From Jeotgalicoccus halotolerans (GTDB lineage Bacteria; Bacillota; Bacilli; Staphylococcales; Salinicoccaceae), in contig NZ_QUMW01000009.1 of the NCBI RefSeq assembly GCF_003387165.1, positions 620,001 to 684,000 on the forward strand: a stretch of 64,000 nucleotides of DNA, written 5' to 3'. Under the pieces are notes generated by a model. That model saw only the letters and a list, made by a program, of their open reading frames with translations, did not search any database and was not told the origin of the DNA. A program made the translations under genes and the position numbers. Below, one piece after another: positions 1 through 9,344 of the stretch (position 1 is its first letter; each line of letters starts with the position of its first letter).

Positions 1-649
1 GGTCATTGCAATGTTTTTTATTGCAGGGTATAACATATTGAATCCGGTGGTCCCGCTGTCGGAAGTCAATCAGTATAACGATGTATCACGAACACCGACT
101 GGTTTCTGGTGGTTTGACGCTATTACTTATGCCGGCTTTACGCTGGCAACCGCTTTCAGCTTTTTATCAATAATGGGATCTGAATCCGCCCGCCAATCTA
201 TCGTCAGACGCGGTGCGGTTTACGGTGGACTCTTAATCACGCTGTTAATGCTTCTGATAAACTTCGGGGTACTGTCAATCATACCGAACGCTTACGACGT
301 GGCCCTGCCGACGATGCAGATGGCAGTAAATGTGTCACCATGGCTCGGTACCGCCTACTCGGTAATTATTATATTATTAATTTATAATTCTATCGTCGGC
401 TTTTTATTTCCTTTCCTCGCGCGTTTTACAAAACCCGGGACAGGTAAATACAAAATGCTGCTGGCCGCCTCGCTGATTATCGGCTACTTCGGCACTTATG
501 TCGGTTTCGTCGAGCTCGTTAATATTATTTACCCGCTGTTTGGTTATGTCGGCATGACTATCGGAGTAATGCTGACTATTCGCTGGGTATTTTTAAAACT
601 TAAGGCACGAAAGCTGGCTGAAAAATTGTCGGATAACGAAGATGAATAA
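1..649 (+). CDS. YkvI-type membrane protein, copy 1 (5' end outside window)
   Basis: C-terminal part of a polytopic membrane protein. The reading frame is open to the window edge (first full codon at position 2), so the start is missing. It is about 60% similar by eye to the two downstream copies; all share the segments SRTP-(T/S)-xxWWFDAITY and AFSFLSIMG and end in a basic tail. This pattern matches the YkvI/COG3949 family of APC-like transporters. Substrate is unknown. Three copies beside a ureide-degradation operon make uptake of a purine-derived compound a reasonable but unproven guess. A hairpin with a T-run follows the stop. Confidence 0.75.
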   Translation, partial: VIAMFFIAGYNILNPVVPLSEVNQYNDVSRTPTGFWWFDAITYAGFTLATAFSFLSIMGSESARQSIVRRGAVYGGLLITLLMLLINFGVLSIIPNAYDVALPTMQMAVNVSPWLGTAYSVIIILLIYNSIVGFLFPFLARFTKPGTGKYKMLLAASLIIGYFGTYVGFVELVNIIYPLFGYVGMTIGVMLTIRWVFLKLKARKLAEKLSDNEDE

Positions 650-658
650 GATGATTAA

Positions 659-694
659 TCCTGTGACTGCCTCCCGGCAGCTGCAGGATTTTTT
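659..694 (+). terminator. Rho-independent terminator after YkvI copy 1
   Basis: Arms TCCTG..CTGCC and GGCAG..CAGGA with a small internal loop, followed by six T residues, starting ten bases after the stop of copy 1. Confidence 0.7.
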
Positions 695-775
695 GATATC
701 TTTTCCGCTTATAAAGTTTATTTTTTTTCTAATAGTTTATATAAGTTATGTAAACAACATACAGGAGATGAAATT

Positions 776-1852
776 ATGTCACAAGGTAAAAACCGTGCTT
801 CATGGCGAATGGGCTTTGCATATGCCGGAATAATCGTTGGAGCCGGATTCTAAACAGGACAGGAAGTACTGCAATTTTTTGCCAGTCACGGGCTGGTCAG
901 TATTTTAGGAATTATACTGGCGGCGCTGATTTTAATGTTCGTCGGCAGACAGGCGGCAAAACTCGGCTTCAGGTTGAATGCCGAATCACATGAAACGCCG
1001 CTCAGGGTACTCTTCGGTGCCAAACTCGGCCTGGTCATCGATTACGTTTTAATATTCTTTTTATACGGTATCGCGGTCGTTATGATTGCAGGGAGCGGTG
1101 CTACTTTTAATCAGGCCTTTGGTATACATCCGCAGCTCGGCGTGCTGATTCTTATACTATTAACCTTCGGCACACTGCTGCTTAATTTCGATAAGATCGT
1201 TAATATTATAGGCGGAATTACGCCGCTGTTAATTATCGCAGTGGTTATTATTACCGGTTACAACATATTAAATCCATACGTTCCCTACTCTGAGGTCAAT
1301 AACTATGTGGAACCGTCACGCACCCCAAGTTCATTCTGGTGGTTCGATGCGATTACTTATGCAGGACTTGCACTCGCGACAGCATTCAGCTTTTTATCGA
1401 TTATGGGATCTGAAGCTCAGAGACACGCAATTGCCCGCAGGGGTGCAATTTATGGCGGCCTGATTATTATGCTGTTAATGCTGCTGGTTAATGTCGGTGT
1501 GCTGTCAGTAATGCCGACAGCAAACGAGGTGCCGCTGCCGGCCATGGAAATGGCGGACAATATGGCACCGTGGCTCGGGTCAGTCTATTCAATCATTATC
1601 ATTCTGCTGATTTACAATTCAGTAGTCGGTTTAATGTATCCATTCCTGACCCGCTTCACCACTGCTTATTCCGGAAAGTATAAAATTATGCTGATCGTCT
1701 CGCTTATCGCAGCCTTTATAATTGCCAACGTCGGATTCGTCGAACTTGTCAATATCGTTTACCCGATCCTCGGCTATATCGGACTCGCAATCTCACTTTC
1801 GCTGTTCATCCGCTGGATTATGAACAAGAATACGAAGAAAAAACTGCTTTAA
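776..1852 (+). pseudogene. YkvI-type membrane protein, copy 2, with in-frame TAA at codon 26
   Basis: Starts at ATG 776, with AGGAG at 763-767 eight bases upstream. Without one stop codon it would encode 358 residues, the normal length (copy 3 is 356). Codon 26 (851-853) is TAA where copy 3 has serine in the motif GAGFSTGQE. A single TCA to TAA change explains it. The frame before and after is otherwise clean and conserved to the end, so the lesion is recent or is an assembly error. Re-initiation downstream would lose the first membrane segment, which in APC-fold transporters carries part of the substrate site. Family function is unknown. Confidence 0.8.
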
Positions 1853-1873
1853 ATACTGTAGAAGATAAAAATC

Positions 1874-1905
1874 GCCCATCCGCTTTGTGCGGATGGGCTG
1901 TTTTG
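1874..1905 (+). terminator. Rho-independent terminator after YkvI copy 2
   Basis: Perfect 10-bp stem GCCCATCCGC / GCGGATGGGC (1874-1883 and 1889-1898), 5-nt loop, followed by TGTTTT. Confidence 0.85.
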
Positions 1906-1935
1906 ATGGGTGGGTGTGAGGAAGTGACAATCTTG

Positions 1936-2262
1936 GTTGCCCATGTGAAAACTACATGGGAATTCAAACGCTGCTCGTTGCCCATGTGAAAACTACATGG
2001 GAATTCAAACGCTGCTCGTTGCCCATGTGAAAACTACATGGGAATTCAAACGCTGCTCGTTGCCCATGTGTAAACTACATAGGAATTCAAACGCTGCTCG
2101 TTGCCCATGTCAAAACTACATGGGAATTCAAACGCTGCTCGTTGCCCATGTGTAAACTACATGGGAATCCAAACGCTGCTCGTTGCCCATGTGTAAACTA
2201 CATGGTAATTCAAACGCTGCTCGTTGCCCATGTCAAAACCGCATGAGAATCCAACAATCAGC
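1936..2262. repeat. 41-bp tandem repeat array A (8 copies)
   Basis: Copies begin at 1936, 1977, 2018, 2059, 2100, 2141, 2182 and 2223, an exact 41-bp period. Each begins GTTGCCCATGT and contains the dyad CCCATGT-N7-ACATGGG, followed by AATTCAAACGCTGCTC. Copies differ mainly in the spacer (GAAAACT, GTAAACT, CAAAACT), and the last is degenerate. The array lies between the terminator of the plus-strand YkvI copy 2 and the stop codon of the convergent NERD gene. It is not coding: 41 is not a multiple of three. Confidence 0.95.
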
Positions 2263-3240
2263 TCAGCCCTTCAGATGGTCTTTATATTTAAAGTACAGCT
2301 CTGCTTTCGATATTGCCTCTTCAAAATTACGATATTTAAAAGTATATGTCGTTTTCTTTCCTTTTCTATCCACGTAACAATGCTTTAATAAAATTCTGTA
2401 TACAACTTTAAATGTGAGACTGTGTCCGATAAAGTTCATAAATGAGACTCTCGTCATTGGTTTTCCATAAAAAAGATACTTATAATCACTAAGCGCACGT
2501 AATAGAAGTGTTTCGTTAGTCATTTTACTTTGACATTCTGTACAAGTGAAATGAAAACGTGTTTTTAACAAGTTATAACTGCTACATTGTTCGCAGTACA
2601 CTCCCTTCCTCAGCCGCGTCTCATCAACATCACTTTTAAAGTAGGGATTTTCTGCAATGTGTTCACTCAAAAGCCGGACTATGAATTGTGATTTATTACC
2701 GATTTTCCCGCCTCGGAACTGCCTGAAATATCTTCTTAAATCGGAACGCACAACAATTTTACTCCAAAGGGAATTGTCGTCGGTATGCAGATAAAAATCA
2801 TCGCTCGGGAAAATCAGTTTACCGCTGACCCGAAAGCTGCTGTTAGCAGCATTCCTCAAGCCAATCAGTTTTCCGACGGCACGGTTTAACTGAGCGACCG
2901 GATCTTCTGATATTCTCCGTCCGGCTCGGTACCAGTCACCGCCTTCAACCTTGTAATCTCCCGTGTAGTTCTTTATCTCGTTTACAGCGATTCCTTCATC
3001 ATCAATGACGAGAGCATCGTACTGGGTAACAGATTCTCCGATTTTAATATAAAGGTCCCGGTAAACTAAGACATCACCGTGTCCGACATCATTAAAAATC
3101 TCATCGTATAAACACTCTCCCTCAAAACCTTTCAACGTTGCAGCATGTCTTCTGTTTTCTTGCTTCGTTAATTCACTCCTTTTTTCAAGCGCATCGTAAA
3201 ATAATAAATCATGGGATTTAAGTCTCGGATTCAAGAACAT
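2263..3240 (-). CDS. NERD-domain protein with C-terminal zinc-binding region
   Basis: 325 residues. The NERD (nuclease-related) signature spans about residues 35-120: GFEGE, then QYDALVIDDEGIAVNEIKNYTG, whose D...E.K pattern matches the PD-(D/E)XK-like core, then DPVAQLNRAV. Around residues 215-240 two CxxC pairs (CEQC, CTEC) suggest a zinc ribbon. NERD proteins are widespread in Firmicutes and have no settled role; DNA processing is assumed from the fold. It is a single gene, convergent with the YkvI copy 2 relic; its last codons abut repeat array A. Confidence 0.8.
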   Translation of the reverse strand: MFLNPRLKSHDLLFYDALEKRSELTKQENRRHAATLKGFEGECLYDEIFNDVGHGDVLVYRDLYIKIGESVTQYDALVIDDEGIAVNEIKNYTGDYKVEGGDWYRAGRRISEDPVAQLNRAVGKLIGLRNAANSSFRVSGKLIFPSDDFYLHTDDNSLWSKIVVRSDLRRYFRQFRGGKIGNKSQFIVRLLSEHIAENPYFKSDVDETRLRKGVYCEQCSSYNLLKTRFHFTCTECQSKMTNETLLLRALSDYKYLFYGKPMTRVSFMNFIGHSLTFKVVYRILLKHCYVDRKGKKTTYTFKYRNFEEAISKAELYFKYKDHLKG

Positions 3241-3475
3241 TTATCCGCCTCCAATATAAATTTGCTTATATCAGTTATACAGCAAATCGCTGTACAAAAA
3301 TCATAAATGCCAAACAACTTACAAAAATTGCAAAACTGTATCAATATCACTACTGAAATATAGTTACAGAAATTACCACTAAATTTTATATTACTTATTA
3401 CACATTTACGGTACTGATAAAAGTCCAACTGTGTTAGTATGTTCACTTGTGTTATTAATTTAGGAGGAGATTTTT

Positions 3476-4546
3476 GTGCAAGCACAAAAAGATGCAATTA
3501 AATTTGCTTTTGCCTACACGGGAATTGTTGTAGGTGCGGGGTTCTCTACCGGTCAGGAAGTTTTACAGTTCTTCACCAGTTTTGGCCTCTGGAGTTTTGC
3601 AGGTGTAGCAGTTGCTGCAATCTGCGTATTATTTATGAGCAGGCAGACTGCCAAGCTTGGATACAGATACGATGTAGTTTCTCATGAAGTACCACTACAT
3701 AAATTGTTTGGGAAAACTGCAGGTACATTGGTCGATTATATCTTTGCTTTTTTTATGTATGGGATTGCAATTATAATGATTGCGGGAAGCGGTTCGGCTT
3801 TTGAAGAGAGTTTCGGTCTCGAACCCTGGATCGGTTCCATCGTGCTGTTATTTTTAGTGTTCTTCACACTGCTTTTGGATTTCGACAAAATTGTTACTGT
3901 ACTCGGTGCAGTGACACCGTTTTTAATTATTGCAGTATTAATCATTTCACTGGTTAATATTTTCAATCCGGACGTTGTCCAGAGCGAGGTGAATCAGGCT
4001 GCAGATATCAGCCGCACACCGACAGGTCTCTGGTGGTTCGATGCAATCACCTACTCAGGCGTCGTTATCGGTGTCGCCTTCAGCTTTCTGTCTATTATGG
4101 GAGCTGATGCTGATAAACAATTTACCGCACGGCGAGGCGCAGTCTACGGCGGAATAATATTTCTTATTATGCTGTTTCTGCTCAATGCCGGAATGCTTGC
4201 AGTACTGGATGAGGCAAACCGTGTAGCGCTGCCGACACTTGTTATGGCAAATGCTATTCATCCGATCTTCGGGACTGTATTCTCGATTATTATTATCTTA
4301 CTGATTTACAATACTGTCGTCGGTTTGCTGTATGCATTTTTAGCACGTTTTACAAAACCGTATTCCAAAAAATATAAGATCTGGCTGGTTACATCTCTCG
4401 TTATCGGATATATTTTAACGTTTGTCGGCTTTGTGGATCTCGTTAATTTCTTCTATCCGATTTTCGGTTATGCCGGAGTCCTCATCGGTCTCGGACTTTT
4501 AATCAGATGGATAATCAATAAAAATACGACCAAAACTTTATTATAA
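3476..4546 (+). CDS. YkvI-type membrane protein, copy 3 (intact)
   Basis: 356 residues from a GTG start with AGGAGG (3462-3467) eight bases upstream. It is hydrophobic throughout with about ten predicted membrane segments; the first carries GAGFSTGQE, resembling the unwound helix 1 of APC/LeuT-fold transporters. It is the same family as the two copies upstream and is likely a secondary transporter of the YkvI/COG3949 group, substrate unknown. It is separated from the others by the oppositely oriented NERD gene and its own upstream region, so it is probably transcribed alone. A strong bidirectional terminator separates it from the convergent arcC. Confidence 0.8.
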   Translation: MQAQKDAIKFAFAYTGIVVGAGFSTGQEVLQFFTSFGLWSFAGVAVAAICVLFMSRQTAKLGYRYDVVSHEVPLHKLFGKTAGTLVDYIFAFFMYGIAIIMIAGSGSAFEESFGLEPWIGSIVLLFLVFFTLLLDFDKIVTVLGAVTPFLIIAVLIISLVNIFNPDVVQSEVNQAADISRTPTGLWWFDAITYSGVVIGVAFSFLSIMGADADKQFTARRGAVYGGIIFLIMLFLLNAGMLAVLDEANRVALPTLVMANAIHPIFGTVFSIIIILLIYNTVVGLLYAFLARFTKPYSKKYKIWLVTSLVIGYILTFVGFVDLVNFFYPIFGYAGVLIGLGLLIRWIINKNTTKTLL

Positions 4547-4554
4547 GACGGCAC

Positions 4555-4590
4555 AAAAAAGCTGTGAAGACTGAGTCTTCACAGCTTTTT
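4555..4590. terminator. Bidirectional terminator between YkvI copy 3 and arcC
   Basis: Stem GCTGTGAAGA / TCTTCACAGC flanked by A6 on the left and T5 on the right, so it can end transcripts from both sides. It is the likely 3' end of the whole all operon. Confidence 0.85.
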
Positions 4591-4597
4591 ACATACT

Positions 4598-5536
4598 TTA
4601 TAATTTAATTCTTGTACCCGCTTTACCTTCAAGTGCAAGTACTGCTTCATCTAATGAACAGATGATGCCTTCTTTGCCTTCGTGTTTAGCGAATGCGATT
4701 GCCGCTTCGATTTTAGGAAGCATAGAACCTGCCGGGAATTGTCCGTCAGCAACGTGCTTTTCAGCTTCTTCAACAGTAATCTCTTCAAGCTTCTGCTCGT
4801 TTTCTTTACCGAAGTTGATATAAACGTTAGGAACGTCTGTCAGCATCATGAATACGTCAGCTTCAGTTTGTTGTGCAAGTTTTAAGCCTGAACGGTCTTT
4901 ATCGATTACAGCTTCAACGCCGTGGATTTGACCTTTGTCGTCGCGGTAAATAGGAATACCGCCGCCGCCTGATGATACAACGAGTGATGTTTCAATCAGT
5001 GTTTTGATTTCTTCAACACCGTGGATAACTTTTGGTTCAGGAGAAGGTACAACACGTCTGAATCCGCGGCCTGCGTCTTCAGCCATCTGATAGCCTTTTT
5101 CTTCAGTCATTTTTTTAGCTTCTTCTTCTGTGAAGAATACGCCGACAGGTTTAGTCGGGTTGTCGAAAGCTTTGTCGTCTTTGTCGACTTCTACCATTGT
5201 AAGCAGTGTAACAACGTTTGTTTTGTCGCCGCCTTCAGCCAGTCTGTTTTTAAGGGCAGATTCCATCATGTAGCCGATCATCCCTTGAGATTCAGCATTG
5301 TTGACGAAAATCGGCATTGCTGGAATTTCTTCTTTCGCCGCTTCGTTTTGAGCGATGATGTTGCCGACCTGCGGACCGTTACCGTGTGTAACGACGATTT
5401 TATGGCCTGCTTCTGAAATTTCAACCATGCGGTTTGCCGCATTAACCACGTTCTGGTACTGGTTTTCAAATGTTGCTTCCTGTTTAGGCTGTAAAATTGC
5501 ATTTCCGCCTAAAGCTAATACTACTTTTTTACCCAT
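4598..5536 (-). CDS. arcC: Carbamate kinase
   Basis: 312 residues, the usual family length. Motifs seen: LALGGNAI at the N-terminus, THGNGPQVG, SSGGGGIPIYRD and AVIDKDRSG, all typical of carbamate kinases. It transfers phosphate from carbamoyl phosphate to ADP, giving ATP, CO2 and ammonia. It is the last gene of the minus-strand all operon, four bases after allH, with its own AGGAG site. This position links it to carbamoyl phosphate released from oxalurate rather than to arginine deiminase, whose genes are absent here. It is the functional equivalent of E. coli YbcF/AllK. Confidence 0.95.
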   Translation of the reverse strand: MGKKVVLALGGNAILQPKQEATFENQYQNVVNAANRMVEISEAGHKIVVTHGNGPQVGNIIAQNEAAKEEIPAMPIFVNNAESQGMIGYMMESALKNRLAEGGDKTNVVTLLTMVEVDKDDKAFDNPTKPVGVFFTEEEAKKMTEEKGYQMAEDAGRGFRRVVPSPEPKVIHGVEEIKTLIETSLVVSSGGGGIPIYRDDKGQIHGVEAVIDKDRSGLKLAQQTEADVFMMLTDVPNVYINFGKENEQKLEEITVEEAEKHVADGQFPAGSMLPKIEAAIAFAKHEGKEGIICSLDEAVLALEGKAGTRIKL

Positions 5537-5540
5537 TCTT

Positions 5541-6308
5541 TCATCTCCTATTTAGTGTCATATAAATACCGTACAGCGTGTCGCGCCCTGAACTTGAGCC
5601 GAGCTCAAGCAGTTCATCGGCACTTTCCTGTGACGGCTCATTACCAATTGCTGTAATACGTGTACTGAATATTCCTTTTAACGCCAGTTTAATAAAATTT
5701 TCGCTGACAATTGTCGTCACCGTCTGACTAATATACTGATCCAGTGCAAAGAGATGCTTCTCGGCGATAAACGGCTGGAGCTTATCGACATACAGAATAC
5801 CTGTAATAATATCATCGCCTGACGGCGTCAGCCCGATACCCCGTCCCGCTAAATAAGCGAGCGGAAAATCCGCGCTGTCATCAGCAAGATCATCGATAAT
5901 CGACGAGAGCTTTGCGGGATTGAAATCGCCTCCATCATAATCTGTGAAGTCATAGTCATCGACAACTTTTCTAATTGTACTAATATCAGCCCGTTCTGTC
6001 ACTTCTTTATAAGCATATAGTTCAGCCTTATTTACCATCAGCATAAAATCGTTATGATTTACGCCATTTTTAGTCAGCCTGACGGTATCATTAACTTTAA
6101 GCGTTTCTTTAATGTGATGTATTGTATATTGATCTATCGTAATTCCAAATGGAAAATAACCATTTTTATTTGTTCCGATAAAGATTAACTCATTCTTGTC
6201 ATTAACAATATTAAAACCATTGTTAAAAATACTGTGCACACGCATTGCTTTATTTGTTTTTAACAAGGAAAGTGCGATCTCTCCGATCGCACTTGACTCA
6301 TATATCAT
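5541..6308 (-). CDS. allH: DUF2877 protein, AllH subunit of oxamate carbamoyltransferase
   Basis: 255 residues. The motif GRGIGLTPSGDDIITG near residues 155-170 is the hallmark of DUF2877 (E. coli YlbF). Established work on E. coli names YlbF AllH, which with FdrA (AllF) and YlbE (AllG) forms the transcarbamoylase of anaerobic allantoin use, converting oxalurate plus phosphate to oxamate and carbamoyl phosphate. The ATG follows the allG stop directly, implying translational coupling. The N-terminal third is less conserved than the glycine-rich loop. Confidence 0.85.
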   Translation of the reverse strand: MIYESSAIGEIALSLLKTNKAMRVHSIFNNGFNIVNDKNELIFIGTNKNGYFPFGITIDQYTIHHIKETLKVNDTVRLTKNGVNHNDFMLMVNKAELYAYKEVTERADISTIRKVVDDYDFTDYDGGDFNPAKLSSIIDDLADDSADFPLAYLAGRGIGLTPSGDDIITGILYVDKLQPFIAEKHLFALDQYISQTVTTIVSENFIKLALKGIFSTRITAIGNEPSQESADELLELGSSSGRDTLYGIYMTLNRR

Positions 6309-7574
6309 TTATGCATTAAACCCGAGTTTTTCAGCATAAGCTGTAATTGCTTTTTCGAAACATTCGATTGGCGGGTTAACTGTACCGGCACCAATCTGAC
6401 CAAATCCTGCAACTTTGTGTGCAATACCTGTGTTAATTACCGGAAGGATTCCTGATTCAACTACTTTACGCGCATCGATTCCTGTTGGTGCACCTTTAAA
6501 ATCCCAAGTCGGGATAATGAAGTTAGGGTTTTCCTGTTCTGTAATTTCAGCCATGTTATTGCTTGTTTCAAGTGCATCGTTGAAACCGCCTGAACCGACA
6601 AAGCGAGTAACAGCAGGTGCTGCAATCATCGCCATACCGCCGACACCGATTGTTTCAGTAATCGCAGAGTCACCGATATCCGTGTTTGCATCTTCAGCTG
6701 AGTAACCAGTGAAGTACAGACCTTGAGGTGTGTTTACCGGTGCTGTGAACCACTCATCACCCATACCTGCGATACGGATACCGAAGTTTTCACCGTTACG
6801 GCACATTGCTGTAACGATTGTACCGTGTTCAATTGTACGCGCAGCATCAGTCATTGCTTTAGCTGTAGCCATTGCCACGTTTAAGAAGAACTGGTCAGTG
6901 TCAGCAAGGAACTGCATAACTTCTTCGCGTTTTTCTAATTCAACATCTTCAAGGCTTGTAATTGCCGGAGCAACTTCCTTAAGGAAAGCCAGTGAGGCTG
7001 CGATATTTCTCTGGTGGAATTCGTCACCCATAGCAATCGCTTTAGCAACTAAAACGTTGACGTTTAAACCTTCGTCCATTGTTTTAAGCGCTTTTGATAA
7101 TACCGGGCCAAGTACATCTTTCATCCAGTGAAGACGTGTAAGAACCTGGTCGCTGTAAGAACCGAAACGAAGAACCGCACCGATACCTTCGTTTAAAGTA
7201 CAGTAAGCTTCGTTGCCGTGTTCTTTGTTAACAACAACTACAACAGGCATGTTCATTGAAGTAATACCGCCCATTGGCCCTACTGCATTTACGTGGTGAC
7301 AAGGGATGAAAGTGATTTTGCCGTTTTCCAGCAATTCACGTGCACCCTGTTCGTCGTCTGCCCATCCCTCAAAAAGAATAGCACCGACACATGAACCCTG
7401 CATAGGATCAGTCATGTTTTCATATTTAATCGGAGGTCCGGCATGTAATAATACATGCTCAGTCAGTTCCGGAATTACAGTGTGTGCAGGTACAACATCT
7501 GTTAAGAAAGGCGCTGAGCCAATCATTTTCTGTACGACTGCTTTGTTTGCTTCATCTATAGTTTGGTAAGCCAT
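6309..7574 (-). CDS. allG: DUF1116 protein, AllG subunit of oxamate carbamoyltransferase
   Basis: 421 residues matching the DUF1116/YlbE family. Conserved stretches include DPMQGSCVGAILFEGWA (residues ~57-73), PCHHVNAVGPMGGITS (~91-106) and a C-terminal GIAHKVAGFGQIGAG. It acts with AllF and AllH on oxalurate. Its start codon overlaps the allF stop by one base (TAATG), as in a tightly coupled operon. A GGAG site lies about ten bases upstream. Confidence 0.9.
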   Translation of the reverse strand: MAYQTIDEANKAVVQKMIGSAPFLTDVVPAHTVIPELTEHVLLHAGPPIKYENMTDPMQGSCVGAILFEGWADDEQGARELLENGKITFIPCHHVNAVGPMGGITSMNMPVVVVVNKEHGNEAYCTLNEGIGAVLRFGSYSDQVLTRLHWMKDVLGPVLSKALKTMDEGLNVNVLVAKAIAMGDEFHQRNIAASLAFLKEVAPAITSLEDVELEKREEVMQFLADTDQFFLNVAMATAKAMTDAARTIEHGTIVTAMCRNGENFGIRIAGMGDEWFTAPVNTPQGLYFTGYSAEDANTDIGDSAITETIGVGGMAMIAAPAVTRFVGSGGFNDALETSNNMAEITEQENPNFIIPTWDFKGAPTGIDARKVVESGILPVINTGIAHKVAGFGQIGAGTVNPPIECFEKAITAYAEKLGFNA

Positions 7575-9325
7575 TATACATTCTCTCCTTCATAATTGTT
7601 TAAGAATTGAAGTACTTTCATAAGCTTCTCATCGCCGCCGGCAACTGGACGCCAGTTGAACTGAACAACTTCAGCTCCGCTGTTTTCTACTGCTTCAGTG
7701 AAACTCTTCAGACCGATGTTGATTACGCTCGGTTTGTTAGAAATCAGGCTCATCATTTTATCGTCTACAGAAAGGTCTTCAGTACCTTTGTCGAATGCTT
7801 TGATTTCAAGTTCAGGCTGAACGACTTTGCCGTCGATTAATTCAATTGCTGTACGTACCATCTGATCGTTAGTATCACAGATTACCGCACCTGCTTCTTC
7901 TAAAATCTGACGCTGTTTGTCATAGCCTTGAGCATCTTTGTCAGTACCGACTACAGTTGCAAGAACGACTAATGAACGCTCTTCTGAAGCTGCTTTGTCC
8001 GTAATGCGTTTAATTGTCGGAGCAAGTTCAGAAGCCATGTCGGCATGTGAACCGTAACCGATAACGTTGTCGAGCATAATAACTGCAGTATCTTCACTGT
8101 CAGCAGATGTTTCTAATTTCTGAATACGTTTTTCAGGGTCGATCATCGGGTGAGGCTTACCTTGTGTATACATGTCATCACCGAGGTCGATAACTTCGTG
8201 TGATGCAGATTTGTATGTGAAACCTTCATCTTTAATTTCTTCTTCACCAAGTGAATGTTTAATCATCATCGCTGCTTCACTTGCAAGCGTACCGCCTGAG
8301 TAATAAGCTTTGATGCCTTTTTGGTTTTTATCGAAGTCCGCTTTAATGTTGTCTTGAGCTGAAGGTGTGAAGTTAACTTTCTCATCATTTGACAGCTGAA
8401 CTGATGCAACTGCAGCTTCTTCAAGAGTGTAAGCGTGATAAATTTCTTCTTCCTGATATTCAGGTTTGTTACCAAGGAATAAAGCAACGACTGGTTTGTC
8501 AATGCTGCGCAGTAAGCTTTCTACTTTTTCCTGTACTTCTTTAGCCGGCGGCTTAGAAATAACAGTGATGACCTTAACTTTAGGATCCTGATTTAACGCT
8601 TTAATGCTGTCGAGCATAGTTACAGCGCCGACCTCTGTAGATAAGTCGCGTCCGCCTGTACCGATAGCGTTCGTTACACCTTTGCCCATACGGTCGATAA
8701 TAGTAGTAACTTCCTGGATGCCTGTACCTGATGCACCGACAACACCGATGTCGCCTTCAGCAACTGTGTTTGTAAATGCTAACGGCACGCTGTGGATAAT
8801 TCCTGTACCGCAGTCAGGACCCATTACTAATAATCCTTTGTCGTGTGCAAGTTCTTTCAGACGAACTTCGTCTTCTTTTGCCACGTTGTCACTGAACATG
8901 AATACGTGCAATCCGTTATGAAGTGCGTTTTCAGCTTCCATAGCCGCGTATGTGCCGGGAATTGAAATCATTGCAAGGTTCGGATTGTTTGCAAGTTCAA
9001 GCGCACGCTTCCAGTTGTGAGCTTCACTGCTCTTAGCAGACTCGTCAGAACCGCCTTCGCCTGCAAGTTCAGTATCAACTGCTTCGTTCACTTCATCAAC
9101 TTTTGATTCGTCTTCAGTATCGATTACAATAGCGATATCGTTGGCACTTGCTGTTTCAAGTTCCGGAGTACCGAGTCCTGCACCTTTAAAAATGTCTTTG
9201 TTAGCAGGCGTTCCCATCATAACTGATGCTTTGTTCACGCCGTCCATAGCGCTTAATTTCTGGCTTAAAAGCATTAATACGATAGAATCCTGATACGTAT
9301 TTTCTTTAATAATTGTATATAACAT
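7574..9325 (-). CDS. allF: FdrA-like protein, AllF subunit of oxamate carbamoyltransferase
   Basis: 583 residues from the second of two adjacent ATGs, which is six bases from GGAGG and aligns with the E. coli FdrA start. FdrA family features: N-terminal QDS..LM...KL and VMMGTPANK, a Rossmann/CoA-ligase-like domain with MGPDCGTGII and VGASGTGIQEV, and a ligase-like C-terminal half (LDNVIGYGSH). The family resembles succinyl-CoA synthetase, but its members in allantoin operons are transcarbamoylase subunits. It is followed at once by allG. Confidence 0.9.
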   Translation of the reverse strand: MLYTIIKENTYQDSIVLMLLSQKLSAMDGVNKASVMMGTPANKDIFKGAGLGTPELETASANDIAIVIDTEDESKVDEVNEAVDTELAGEGGSDESAKSSEAHNWKRALELANNPNLAMISIPGTYAAMEAENALHNGLHVFMFSDNVAKEDEVRLKELAHDKGLLVMGPDCGTGIIHSVPLAFTNTVAEGDIGVVGASGTGIQEVTTIIDRMGKGVTNAIGTGGRDLSTEVGAVTMLDSIKALNQDPKVKVITVISKPPAKEVQEKVESLLRSIDKPVVALFLGNKPEYQEEEIYHAYTLEEAAVASVQLSNDEKVNFTPSAQDNIKADFDKNQKGIKAYYSGGTLASEAAMMIKHSLGEEEIKDEGFTYKSASHEVIDLGDDMYTQGKPHPMIDPEKRIQKLETSADSEDTAVIMLDNVIGYGSHADMASELAPTIKRITDKAASEERSLVVLATVVGTDKDAQGYDKQRQILEEAGAVICDTNDQMVRTAIELIDGKVVQPELEIKAFDKGTEDLSVDDKMMSLISNKPSVINIGLKSFTEAVENSGAEVVQFNWRPVAGGDEKLMKVLQFLNNYEGENV

Positions 9326-9344
9326 CATGTACCTCCACTAATAT

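Noticed and set aside
851-853. Programmed stop-codon readthrough or recoding in YkvI copy 2
   Set aside because: The paralogue has an ordinary serine codon one base different, no recoding signal is evident, and TAA is the least permissive stop. A point mutation is simpler.
1936-2262. CRISPR array
   Set aside because: The whole 41-bp unit repeats, with no variable spacers, and no cas genes lie nearby. The same holds for arrays B and C.
3231-3497. Minus-strand frame of 88 codons upstream of the NERD gene
   Set aside because: It overlaps the ribosome site and start of YkvI copy 3, has no ribosome site of its own, and no recognisable composition.
5021-5416. Long plus-strand frame inside arcC
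   Set aside because: Antisense shadow of a well-conserved kinase gene; its phenylalanine-rich sequence reflects antisense Glu/Lys codons.
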